This document shows positions 16,647-24,121 of a stretch of 64,000 bases of DNA, one piece after another. Numbering within the stretch: the first letter of the stretch is position 1; each line of letters starts with the position of its first letter. The notes under the pieces were generated by a model that saw only the letters and a list, made by a program, of their open reading frames with translations, was not told the origin of the DNA and did not search any database. A program made the translations under genes and the position numbers. The stretch lies in contig NZ_FQYN01000006.1 of the NCBI RefSeq assembly GCF_900141805.1, positions 1 to 64,000 on the forward strand, in the 5' to 3' direction. This DNA comes from Hymenobacter daecheongensis DSM 21074 (lineage in GTDB: Bacteria > Bacteroidota > Bacteroidia > Cytophagales > Hymenobacteraceae).

Positions 16647-16843
16647 ACGTCATTCCGAGCGAAGCCGAGGAATCTCGCGTGCTTCGTCGCTTCGTTGTCA
16701 TACTGAACCCAGCGAAGAACCTCTGACGCTTCGTCTGAATGGCTTTGCAACAAAGCGGTAGAGATACTTCGACTTCGCTCAGCATGACAGATACTTTGGC
16801 AATGTCAGCACGCGAGATTCCTCGGCTTCGCTCGGAATGACGT
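16647..16843. repeat. Nested REP-like inverted repeats next to the RAYT gene
   Basis: The outer arms 16647-16683 and 16807-16843 are perfect 37-nt reverse complements (core CATTCCGAGCGAAGCCGAGG). Inside them lies a second, imperfect inverted pair, 16696-16724 and 16760-16789 (TGTCATACTGAAC... against its complement). The two types share the GTCAT...GCGAAG layout. The unit fills the space between the RAYT and LpxR-like genes. Confidence 0.9.
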
Positions 16844-16874
16844 GCTGGTTTTCGTGTGCTATCCATACTTCATC

Positions 16875-17852
16875 ATGCGTTTCCTCCTGTCGCTTCCGGT
16901 ATTGCTAGCCCTGATGGCCCCGGCCGCCCGCGCCCAGTCGGTGCCCGACAGCCTGACCAGCCCGGACCGCATCATCCAATATACTTTCGCCAACGACGCC
17001 TTCTTCCGCACCGATTACTACTTCACCCAGGGCATGACGCTGAACGTGGTGCTGCCGGCGCTGCGCAAGTCGCCGGTGAACAAAATCCTGCTGCCCGGCC
17101 CCGCTAACGCAACCCGGCACCACGGCGTGAAGCTGCACTACGATGGCTTCACGCCCCTGCGCATCCAGGACGACACCATCCGGCGCGGGGACCGGCCCTA
17201 TGCCTCCTACATCTACGCCGCGCTATACCGCATTTCGACCAATGAGGCCCGCCGCCAGCGCCTCACCTCCGGCCTCGATGTCGGCTTTATCGGCCCCGCC
17301 GCCGGGGCCAAGGGCTTCCAGACCACCGTCCACCGCCTGATTGACGCGCCCACGCCCCGCGGCTGGGATTTTCAGGTGCGCCATGACTTGGTGCTAGGCT
17401 ACCGCGTCGGCTACGAAAGGCAGCTGCTGGCCGCCGGCCGCGCCGCCGAGCTGATCGGGACTACGCAGGCTTCTTTGGGTACGCTGAGCACGTTTGGCGC
17501 AGTCGGCCTGCTGCTGCGGGTAGGGAAGATGAATCCGTATTTCCGCAATCTGGGCGTGGAAACCGGGTCGGCGCGAGGCTTCGGGCAGAAGCTTCAGCTT
17601 TATGCCACGGGCCAGGCGGAAGGGCGGCTGGTAGGCTACAATGCGACGTTGCAGGGCGGCGTTTTTAACCGATCCAGCCCGTACACGTTGCCAGCCCGTC
17701 AGATTTCACGCGCTGTGGGCCAGGCCACTGCCAGTCTCGTGGCCGCGTACGGCGGCGTGAGCTTCCGCACGTCGGCCACCTGGATTACGCCGGAGTTCAA
17801 GGGCAGTCGTAACCACGCCTGGGTGCAGTTTGGGCTGAACGTAGCGTTTTAG
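16875..17852 (+). CDS. LpxR-like lipid A 3'-O-deacylase family outer-membrane protein
   Basis: This 325-aa protein has a clean signal peptide (MRFLLSLPVLLALM...ARAQS) and a beta-barrel body ending in Phe (WVQFGLNVAF), as outer-membrane proteins do. The early segment YTFANDAFFRTDYYFTQG carries the Asn-Asp pair typical of LpxR/DUF2219 proteins, which remove the 3'-acyloxyacyl chain from lipid A. RGDRPYASYIYAALY is the second conserved block. The ATG at 16875 was chosen because the signal peptide starts there, and an upstream in-frame ATG at 16842 lies inside the REP arm. Enzyme activity is inferred from the family only. Confidence 0.85.
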   Translation: MRFLLSLPVLLALMAPAARAQSVPDSLTSPDRIIQYTFANDAFFRTDYYFTQGMTLNVVLPALRKSPVNKILLPGPANATRHHGVKLHYDGFTPLRIQDDTIRRGDRPYASYIYAALYRISTNEARRQRLTSGLDVGFIGPAAGAKGFQTTVHRLIDAPTPRGWDFQVRHDLVLGYRVGYERQLLAAGRAAELIGTTQASLGTLSTFGAVGLLLRVGKMNPYFRNLGVETGSARGFGQKLQLYATGQAEGRLVGYNATLQGGVFNRSSPYTLPARQISRAVGQATASLVAAYGGVSFRTSATWITPEFKGSRNHAWVQFGLNVAF

Positions 17853-17969
17853 CTGTCGGTTGGTAGTGGCTGTTTTGAAGAACCGGCTACCTGACACCAT
17901 AGCCCGGTGACAAGAGCGTCTGTCCGGGTGGCATGGGCTGTTGCGGAGGTGGCAAGGCTTCAGCTGGGG

Positions 17970-18200
17970 CCGTCATGGCACCTGATGGGGGTGACATGGC
18001 TCTTGCAAGACGTGACATGCCACTGAATGGGCGTGACATGCCACTGAACGAAGGTGACATGGCATCGTGCGAGCGTGACATGGCACTGAAAAAGCGTGAC
18101 ATACCACCGTGCGAGGGTGACATGGCACTGAAAAAGCGTGACATGGCTCTCGCACAGGGTGACATGACACTGTGCGAGGGTGTCATGCCAGTAAGCAGGC
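17970..18200. repeat. 21-bp tandem repeat array (9 intact plus 2 degenerate units)
   Basis: Nine consecutive units of exactly 21 bp, each starting GTGACAT, run from 17991 to 18179. A degenerate unit flanks each side (17970-17990 and 18180-18200). Unit types alternate between a GCACTGAAAAAGC ending and a GTGCGAGG-like ending. Because 21 is a multiple of 3, the array is open in frame on both strands. The plus strand (17933-18226) gives heptads of the type GDMALxx or RDMPLxx, and the minus strand gives heptads of the type AMSRFFS. The array sits between convergent genes (LpxR-like stop 17852, EamA stop 18219). No start signal was seen, so translation is doubtful. Confidence 0.9.
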
Positions 18201-18218
18201 CCCAGATACTCCGCAGCG

Positions 18219-19169
18219 CTACTTAGCCCGGTGAATGATGGCGACGCTGACCAGAATAATGACCATGCCCAGCAGGTGCCAGAGGTTGAAGGCTTCCCCA
18301 TCGAGCACGCCCCAGGCCAGGGCCATGATGGGCACAATGTAGGTGTTGGAAGCCGCAAACAGCGCCGTGGATTGGTGAATGAGCTTATTGAACAGCACCA
18401 TGGCCACGGCCGTGCTCATAGTAGCCAGCAGGGCAATGTAGCCGAAGGCCTTCCACGCGCCCGCCACGTGCTGAAGCTTGTACAGAAACCCGGTGCCTAC
18501 CAGCAGGTAGGCCAGCGCCGGCCCGCCAATGAACAGCAGCAGCAACCCCGTGACGGCCAGCGGCGGAATGCCGTGCAGGCGGCTTTTTATCACGTTCACG
18601 CTCACGCCGTAGCCCAGCGTGGCCAGCACGATGTAGAGGCCGTACCAGGCGTTGCCCTCACCGCTGGGTGTGGCCGCGCCGCCGCTGCCGCCGAGCAGCA
18701 TCAGCACCACCGTGCCCACCAGCCCCAGCACAATGCCCAGCACCCGCAGCGGCGTGATCTTCTGGCCAAAAAACAAGGCCCCCACCAGCAGCGTGAATAC
18801 GGCCGTCAGGGCATTGAGCACGCCGGCCAGGCCCGAGGCCAGCTTGGTTTCGGCGTAGGCAAACAGAAAAGCCGGAATGAGCGTGCCCACTACGCCGGCC
18901 AGCACCAGCCACTTGATGCGCGGGCGCTCCAGCTGCGGCAGGTGCTTCAGGGCGAAGGGCAGCAGCAGCAGGGCCGCCACCGTCACGCGGCACGCCCCCA
19001 GCTCCATGGCCGAAAACACCACCAGCCCCTTCTTCATCAGAATAAACGACGTGCCCCAGATGGTGGCCAGCGTGAGCAGCAGCACCCACGCCGAAGCCGG
19101 CGTGCGGGCTGGGACGGGCGCGGCTATCGGGGTAGTGGTGAGGGCAGGAGCGGAGGGGGCGGTAGGCAT
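18219..19169 (-). CDS. EamA/DMT family transporter
   Basis: This 316-aa inner-membrane protein has about ten hydrophobic helices arranged as two EamA repeats. The first repeat opens with ATIWGTSFILMKKGLVVFSA and ends with the TM around GIVLGLVGTVVLMLLGG. The second begins near AWYGLYIVLATLGYGVSVN and ends at MVIILVSVAIIHRAK. Drug/metabolite exporters of this type move small metabolites or amino acids, but the substrate cannot be read from sequence. An Ala/Pro/Thr-rich N-terminal 25 residues precede the first helix. The stop codon is 19 bp from the 21-bp tandem array, which separates it from the convergent LpxR-like gene. Confidence 0.9.
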   Translation of the reverse strand: MPTAPSAPALTTTPIAAPVPARTPASAWVLLLTLATIWGTSFILMKKGLVVFSAMELGACRVTVAALLLLPFALKHLPQLERPRIKWLVLAGVVGTLIPAFLFAYAETKLASGLAGVLNALTAVFTLLVGALFFGQKITPLRVLGIVLGLVGTVVLMLLGGSGGAATPSGEGNAWYGLYIVLATLGYGVSVNVIKSRLHGIPPLAVTGLLLLFIGGPALAYLLVGTGFLYKLQHVAGAWKAFGYIALLATMSTAVAMVLFNKLIHQSTALFAASNTYIVPIMALAWGVLDGEAFNLWHLLGMVIILVSVAIIHRAK

Positions 19170-19203
19170 TGGATGAGGTGGGAAACAGCGACAAAAAATT
19201 TGC

Positions 19204-19307
19204 CTGTCATCCTGAGCAGAGCGAAGGACCTTATCGCAGTTGCACGACTATCGTTGCCACGACTCGTTCTACTGCGATAAGGTCCTTCGCACTGCTCAGG
19301 ATGACAG
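19204..19307. repeat. Inverted pair of REP-like elements
   Basis: Arms 19204-19240 and 19271-19307 are 37-nt reverse complements with one mismatch (core CTGTCATCCTGAGCAG then GCGAAGGACC). They sit between the EamA start and the dusB stop. Confidence 0.9.
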
Positions 19308-19334
19308 GGTAAACAAAGAGTAAGTCCAAAAAAC

Positions 19335-20324
19335 CTACCCCACCAGCACCGGCTCCGCGGCCATGATTTCTTCCAGAATCGCCTGTACCTCTGCCACCGA
19401 GCCGGTTTCTACCAGGCGCATACGCCATTGCTTGGCGCCTTCCAGGCCGCGGAAATAATGGGCATAGTGGCGGCGCATCTCGAAGATGCCGGCCCGCTCG
19501 CCTTTCCACTCAAGGCTTTTCTCGAAGTGCATCCGGCACATGGCCACGCGCTCTTCCACGGTGGGCGGGGCCAGCAGCTCGCCGGTGGCCACGAAGTGCT
19601 TCACCTCCCGGAATATCCAGGGGTAGCCGATGCTGGCTCTTCCGATCATCACCCCATCCACGCCGTAGCGGTTCTTGTATTCCAACGCTTTTTGGGGCGA
19701 GTCGATGTCGCCGTTGCCGAAAATCGGGATTTTGATGCGCGGGTTTTCCTTGATTTTGGCAATCAGGCGCCAGTCGGCGTCGCCCTTGTACATCTGCACC
19801 CGGGTGCGGCCGTGCACGGTGAGGGCCTCGATGCCTACATCCTGCAGGCGCTCGGCCACTTCCTCCACGTTCAGCGTATTTTCATCCCAGCCCAGGCGGG
19901 TTTTCACCGTTACGGGCAGGTGGGTGTTGCGCACCACGGCCGCGGTCATCTCCACCATCTTCGGAATGTCGCGCAGCAGCGCGGCGCCCGCGCCCCGGCA
20001 GGCCACCTGCTTCACGGGGCAGCCGTAGTTGATGTCAATCAGATCGGGACCGGCTACGGTGCTGATGCGGGCGCATTCGCCCATCGTGTCCACGTCGGAG
20101 CCGAAGAGCTGGATGCCGATGGGCCGCTCGTAGTCGAACACGTCGAGCTTCTTGCGGCTCTTGGCCGCGTCGCGAATCAGGCCTTCCGAGGAAATGAACT
20201 CGGTGTACATCAAATCGGCCCCGTTGGCTTTGCACACGGCCCGAAACGGCGGGTCCGATACGTCCTCCATGGGCGCAAGCAGCAGCGGGAAATCGGGCAG
20301 GGCAATGTCGCGGATGTAGACCAC
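19335..20324 (-). CDS. dusB: tRNA-dihydrouridine synthase (DusB type)
   Basis: This FMN enzyme reduces uridine to dihydrouridine in the tRNA D-loop. The 329-aa protein begins with FPLLLAPMEDVSDPPFR, the flavin-site start of the Dus TIM barrel. It carries the catalytic Cys in INYGCPVKQVACRGAG, substrate and flavin residues in PVTVKTRLGWDE and LTVHGRTRVQMYKG, and GNGDIDSP and GRASIGYPWIF further on. The frame opens at a TTG (20354), but a TAAATTTG promoter box overlaps that codon. GTG 20324, 27 bp downstream of the box, is therefore the better start and gives MVYIRDIALP. Confidence 0.94.
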   Translation of the reverse strand: MVYIRDIALPDFPLLLAPMEDVSDPPFRAVCKANGADLMYTEFISSEGLIRDAAKSRKKLDVFDYERPIGIQLFGSDVDTMGECARISTVAGPDLIDINYGCPVKQVACRGAGAALLRDIPKMVEMTAAVVRNTHLPVTVKTRLGWDENTLNVEEVAERLQDVGIEALTVHGRTRVQMYKGDADWRLIAKIKENPRIKIPIFGNGDIDSPQKALEYKNRYGVDGVMIGRASIGYPWIFREVKHFVATGELLAPPTVEERVAMCRMHFEKSLEWKGERAGIFEMRRHYAHYFRGLEGAKQWRMRLVETGSVAEVQAILEEIMAAEPVLVG

Positions 20325-20351
20325 AGGGCAGGCTATTACAGTAATTTGACG

Positions 20352-20359
20352 CAAATTTA
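20352..20359 (-). promoter_or_regulatory. -7 promoter box of dusB, which decides its start codon
   Basis: The minus strand reads TAAATTTG, an exact TAnnTTTG match. It lies over the first possible start codon of dusB (20354), so translation should begin downstream at GTG 20324. Confidence 0.6.
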
Positions 20360-20386
20360 CGTCTTTTAGGCTCTTCCAGACCCCAA

Positions 20387-21457
20387 ATGCCCATGAAAGG
20401 TTTCGTATCCAGCCGCTTGCATCCCGTGGTGAACCTGCTTTTGCTGGTGGTGCTCATGTTTGCGGCCTTCAGCGTGGCGGGCTTCCTGATTGGTGTATTG
20501 GGCAATGTGCTCTACGGTGTGGGCCTGTTTGAGCTGGGCAACGTGACCCAGAACCCCGCCGCGCACCCCAACGGCTGGGCCATTTCGATGCTCTCGCAGG
20601 GTCTGCTGCTGCTGGTCGGGTTTGGCGGGGCCGCGCTGGCGCTGGTGGGCCTGATGGGCTACCGCTGGGCCGACTATTTCATGCCGCGCCGGCCCGTATC
20701 GGGGCTGTGGCTGCTGGCGGCGGCGCTGCTGGTGCTGGGCAGCATTCCGTTTATGTCGGGGCTGGTGGAGTGGAACGCCAAGGCGCATTTTCCGGCCTTT
20801 ATGCACGGCCTCGAAGAGCAGGCCCGCGAGCTGGAAACCCGCGCCCAGGTGCTCACCAAGTTCCTCACCCGCTTCAACTCCACCGGCCGGTTTCTGATAG
20901 GGCTGCTGGTCATTGCCATTGTGCCGGCCATCAGCGAAGAGTTGGTGTTTCGGGGCGTTATTCAGCGCAATCTGGTGCAGTGGTTTGGCTCGCGCCACGC
21001 GGGCGTGTGGCTGGCGGCGGCCATTTTCAGCGCCATTCACTTCCAGTTTTTCGGCTTCGTGCCGCGCTTCGTGCTGGGGCTGATACTGGGCTATTTATAC
21101 GAGTGGAGCGGCAATATTCTGGTGCCCATAGTAGCCCACTTCACCCAGAACGCCTTTCAGCTGCTGCTGCTCTATCTGCAGCAGCGCGAGTGGACCACCT
21201 CCACCTTCGACCCCGACTCGACCGAGAGCCTACCCTTGCCCTGGATGCTAGCCTCGCTGCTGCTCACCGGCTACCTACTCTACTTTCTGCACCAGCGCTG
21301 GCGCTCCGAGCTGGTAGCCCCGCCCACCGAAATGCACGTTATAAGCAGCCACGGCGTGGCCGTAGCGAAGCCCGACGCCGAGCTGCCCGCCGGCCATACG
21401 CTGGGCAGCACCGGCATCATTGAGGCAAAGCCCGCCGCCCCCGATGCCCCGCAGTAG
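20387..21457 (+). CDS. CPBP family intramembrane metalloprotease
   Basis: This 356-aa, multi-pass protein of the CAAX protease and bacteriocin-processing (ABI) family has all three active-site motifs. These are SEELVFRG with the Glu pair 184-185, AIHFQFFGF with His218, and AHFTQNAF with His251. A long hydrophilic segment (about 128-168) precedes the catalytic core. The C-terminal 50 residues are Pro/Ala-rich and probably cytoplasmic. It is divergent from dusB, and cdsA follows closely on the same strand. Members process peptides or act in protein quality control, but no substrate is evident here. Confidence 0.9.
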   Translation: MPMKGFVSSRLHPVVNLLLLVVLMFAAFSVAGFLIGVLGNVLYGVGLFELGNVTQNPAAHPNGWAISMLSQGLLLLVGFGGAALALVGLMGYRWADYFMPRRPVSGLWLLAAALLVLGSIPFMSGLVEWNAKAHFPAFMHGLEEQARELETRAQVLTKFLTRFNSTGRFLIGLLVIAIVPAISEELVFRGVIQRNLVQWFGSRHAGVWLAAAIFSAIHFQFFGFVPRFVLGLILGYLYEWSGNILVPIVAHFTQNAFQLLLLYLQQREWTTSTFDPDSTESLPLPWMLASLLLTGYLLYFLHQRWRSELVAPPTEMHVISSHGVAVAKPDAELPAGHTLGSTGIIEAKPAAPDAPQ

Positions 21458-21550
21458 TTCCTTTCTCCCTTCCCGAATCCCGCTTCCTTGCCTGCTTCCC
21501 CCACGCCCGCCCCGCCCGCTCCTGACCAGCCCACCGAGGATAAAAAGCCG

Positions 21551-22423
21551 ATGTCGAATCTGGCGCAACGGGTCATTTTCGGGGCCATTGGCGCGGCCCT
21601 GCTGCTGGGCAGCGTGTGGTACAGCGCCTGGACGTTTGCGCTGTTCTTCGCCGCCGTGCAGGCCAAGATGCTGCTGGAGTTTTACCGCATGATGCGCCAG
21701 GCAGGCTACAAGCCGGCGGCGTTGCTGGGCACGACTATCAGCCTGTTTCTTTTCGCAGGGGTACTGGGTGTTAGCCAGGTGCTGGCTCCCGCCGCGGTAG
21801 GGCTGCCCCGGTGGCTGGCCGATGCTCATGCTGCCGGCCTGTTGCTGACGGGTATCATGTTGCTGCTGCCGGTGGTGCTGATTTTGCGGGAAATGTACTC
21901 GTGGCCCCGCGAAAACCAGGCGCTTTCGCCCTTCTCCAACGTAGGCGTGGCACTGCTCGGGCTGCTCTACGTGAGCCTGCCCATGAGCCTGCTCAGCGTG
22001 CTGGCGCTAAGCCCGGCCGGCTACGACTACCGCCGCATTTTCGCCCTGCTTTTCCTGGTCTGGTCGTCCGATATCGGGGCCTACGCGGCGGGCAAAACCT
22101 TCGGGCGGCACAAGCTGGCCCCCAAAATCTCGCCCGGCAAAACCTGGGAAGGAGCCATCGGCGGCTTTCTTCTGACCTTGGCAATGGGTTGGGCAATGGG
22201 CTATTTGCTGCCCGAGCTTTCGCTCACCTACCGTCTCGTGGCCGCCGGCGCGGTAGCCATCTTCGGCCCCCTGGGTGATTTGGCCGAGTCCATGCTCAAG
22301 CGCAGCGTGGGCGTGAAGGACTCCGGCACCATCATGCCCGGCCACGGCGGCCTGCTGGATCGGTTCGATGCCTTTTTGTTCATTCTGCCCGTGCTGGCGC
22401 TGCTGCAGCTGCTTTGGGGGTAA
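21551..22423 (+). CDS. cdsA: Phosphatidate cytidylyltransferase
   Basis: This enzyme makes CDP-diacylglycerol from phosphatidic acid and CTP at the inner membrane, the entry to phospholipid head-group synthesis. The 290-aa protein is almost wholly hydrophobic and ends with a complete CdsA signature (KRSVGVKDSGTIMPGHGG followed by LLDRFD). Other conserved pieces are DIGAYAAGKTFGRHK and SPGKTWEGAIGG. ATG 21551 was chosen because MSNLAQRV starts the fold. An in-frame TTG at 21488 would add 21 Pro-rich residues. It follows the CPBP gene by about 90 bp and is probably co-transcribed. A phosphatidylserine decarboxylase gene lies 1.7 kb downstream. Confidence 0.95.
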   Translation: MSNLAQRVIFGAIGAALLLGSVWYSAWTFALFFAAVQAKMLLEFYRMMRQAGYKPAALLGTTISLFLFAGVLGVSQVLAPAAVGLPRWLADAHAAGLLLTGIMLLLPVVLILREMYSWPRENQALSPFSNVGVALLGLLYVSLPMSLLSVLALSPAGYDYRRIFALLFLVWSSDIGAYAAGKTFGRHKLAPKISPGKTWEGAIGGFLLTLAMGWAMGYLLPELSLTYRLVAAGAVAIFGPLGDLAESMLKRSVGVKDSGTIMPGHGGLLDRFDAFLFILPVLALLQLLWG

Positions 22424-22474
22424 AAGCAGGTGGCCTTGCCCGCCCCGCTTTTTCCTGCGTATGGCATAAACCAC

Positions 22475-22482
22475 TACCTTTG
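22475..22482 (+). promoter_or_regulatory. -7 promoter box of glutamate dehydrogenase
   Basis: TACCTTTG matches TAnnTTTG, with a TTTTT stretch near the expected -33 position (22449-22453), 84 bp before the start codon. Confidence 0.55.
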
Positions 22483-22566
22483 AGGCCTCAAATCCGGCCG
22501 CTGGCTCTGGTTTCCCACCGCTGAACAGCTGCTTTTCTTCCCACCCACTAATTTATCCTCCCCCGT

Positions 22567-23856
22567 ATGGCTGCCACCACGGTGTACAAAGAACCGGCTC
22601 CCCGCGTCGATGCCGAAAACCCCCTCGAGTCCATGATGTCGCGCTTCAACGTGGCCACGGAAATCCTGGGCCTCGATGAGGAAACGTATGATGTGCTCAA
22701 AGCGCCTGACAAGCAGGTTATTGTGCACATTCCCGTCACGATGGACAACGGCAAGGTGCGCGTGTTCGAGGGCTACCGCGTGATTCACAACACGATTCTG
22801 GGCCCATCGAAAGGCGGCATCCGCTACGACAAGAACGTGCACCTCGACGAGGTGAAGGCCCTGGCGGCCTGGATGACGTGGAAGTGCGCTGTGGTAGATA
22901 TTCCCTACGGTGGCGCCAAAGGCGGCATCATCTGCGACCCGACCAGCATGAGCGCCGGCGAAATCGAGCGTCTCACCCGCGGCTATACGCTGGCCCTGAA
23001 AGACGTTTTCGGCCCCGATAAAGACATTCCGGCCCCCGATATGGGCACCGGTCCCCGCGAAATGGCCTGGCTGATGGACGAATTCAGCAAGACCGTGGGC
23101 GCCACCTCGCCCGCCGTAGTTACCGGCAAGCCGCTGGTGATGGGCGGCTCTTTGGGCCGCACCGAGGCCACCGGCCGCGGCGTGATGGTATCGGCTTTGG
23201 CCGCCATGAAAAAGCTGGGCATGGACCCCAAAACCGCCTCTGCCGCCGTGCAGGGCTTCGGCAACGTGGGCTCCTGGGCCGCCAAGCTCCTCTGCGAGCA
23301 GGGCGTTACCATCAAGGCCGTATCCGATGTGAGCGGGGCCTACTGGAACGACAACGGCATCAACATCGATGAGGCCATTGCCTACAAAAATGCCCACAAA
23401 GGCCGCCTCGATGGCTACACCGGCGCTACGCTGATGGAAAACGCTGACGACCTGCTGCTGGCCGAGGTAGACGTGCTGGTGCCCGCCGCCGTGGAAGATG
23501 TGATTACGGAGCACAACGCCCACCACATCAAGGCTAAGCTGATCGTGGAAGGTGCCAACGGCCCCACTTCGGCCTCCGCCGACCCGATTATCAACGAGAA
23601 AGGCATCATGGTGGTGCCCGACATTCTGGCCAACTCCGGCGGGGTCACGGTTTCGTACTTCGAATGGGTGCAAAACCGCCAGGGCTTCAAGTGGACCGAG
23701 GAAATGGTGACCGAGCGCGCCGACCGCATCATGTCCGATGCCTTCGAGAAAGTGTACACCACCAGCCAGAAATACAAGATTCCGATGCGCATCGCGGCCT
23801 ACGTGGTAGCCATCGACAAAGTAGCCCAGACCTACCGCTTCCGCGGCGGCTTCTAA
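22567..23856 (+). CDS. gdhA: Glutamate dehydrogenase
   Basis: This enzyme interconverts glutamate and 2-oxoglutarate plus ammonia with NAD(P). The 429-aa protein has the GLFV dehydrogenase layout. The substrate domain contains GPSKGGIRYDKNVHLDEV, the catalytic-lysine segment MTWKCAVVDIPYGGAKGGI, and GPDKDIPAPDMGT. The Rossmann domain contains VQGFGNVGSWAAKLLCEQGV and VEGANGPTSASADPI. It is a closer match to bona fide glutamate dehydrogenase than the paralogue at 8110-9339. A -7 box lies 84 bp upstream. The gene is followed by a perfect palindrome and then a terminator, so it is monocistronic. Confidence 0.95.
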   Translation: MAATTVYKEPAPRVDAENPLESMMSRFNVATEILGLDEETYDVLKAPDKQVIVHIPVTMDNGKVRVFEGYRVIHNTILGPSKGGIRYDKNVHLDEVKALAAWMTWKCAVVDIPYGGAKGGIICDPTSMSAGEIERLTRGYTLALKDVFGPDKDIPAPDMGTGPREMAWLMDEFSKTVGATSPAVVTGKPLVMGGSLGRTEATGRGVMVSALAAMKKLGMDPKTASAAVQGFGNVGSWAAKLLCEQGVTIKAVSDVSGAYWNDNGINIDEAIAYKNAHKGRLDGYTGATLMENADDLLLAEVDVLVPAAVEDVITEHNAHHIKAKLIVEGANGPTSASADPIINEKGIMVVPDILANSGGVTVSYFEWVQNRQGFKWTEEMVTERADRIMSDAFEKVYTTSQKYKIPMRIAAYVVAIDKVAQTYRFRGGF

Positions 23857-23859
23857 GTA

Positions 23860-23969
23860 GTGAAATAGTGAGATGGTGAACTGGTGAGTTTGACGTTCTA
23901 GTAGCGCAAGTGGCGCATTTGGCGCAAGCCGAACATCAAACTCACCAGTTCACCATCTCACTATTTCAC
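23860..23969. repeat. Perfect 34-bp intergenic palindrome of 8-nt words (GTGARNTR type)
   Basis: Arms 23860-23893 and 23936-23969 are exact reverse complements. Each arm is a tandem of GTGAAATA, GTGAGATG, GTGAACTG and GTGAGTTT. The 42-nt loop carries GTTCT...GCGCAAG...GGCGCA...GAAC, a layout shared with the palindromes at 12882, 30445 and 38282. The left arm starts 3 bp after the gdhA stop codon. Confidence 0.9.
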
Positions 23970-23971
23970 CG

Positions 23972-24007
23972 AAAAGATAGCCCGGGCCTGCTGGCTCGGG
24001 CTATCTT
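23972..24007 (+). terminator. Rho-independent terminator after gdhA
   Basis: AAAGATAGCCCG pairs with CGGGCTATCTTT around a GC-rich inner stem, directly behind the palindrome. The right arm also reads TATCTTTG (24002-24009), so it could double as a -7 box toward psd. Confidence 0.8.
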
Positions 24008-24121
24008 TGTGTAGTTTGACACGTAAAGGCGGGGCCGGGCGGCGTCAGCGGCCCGGTACTGTTTCTGAAAGAGCGTCTGAATCAGCGAAATCAGCTTTTA
24101 ATCAGCGCTAATCTGCGATAT

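Noticed and set aside
17970..18200. CRISPR-like regular array
   Set aside because: Units are direct tandem copies of 21 bp with no spacers between repeats, and no cas genes are near.
17933..18226. Heptad-repeat protein on the plus strand
   Set aside because: The frame stays open only because 21 is a multiple of 3. It lacks a promoter and overlaps the stop codon of the convergent gene, and the minus strand is equally open. It is described as a repeat, not as a gene.
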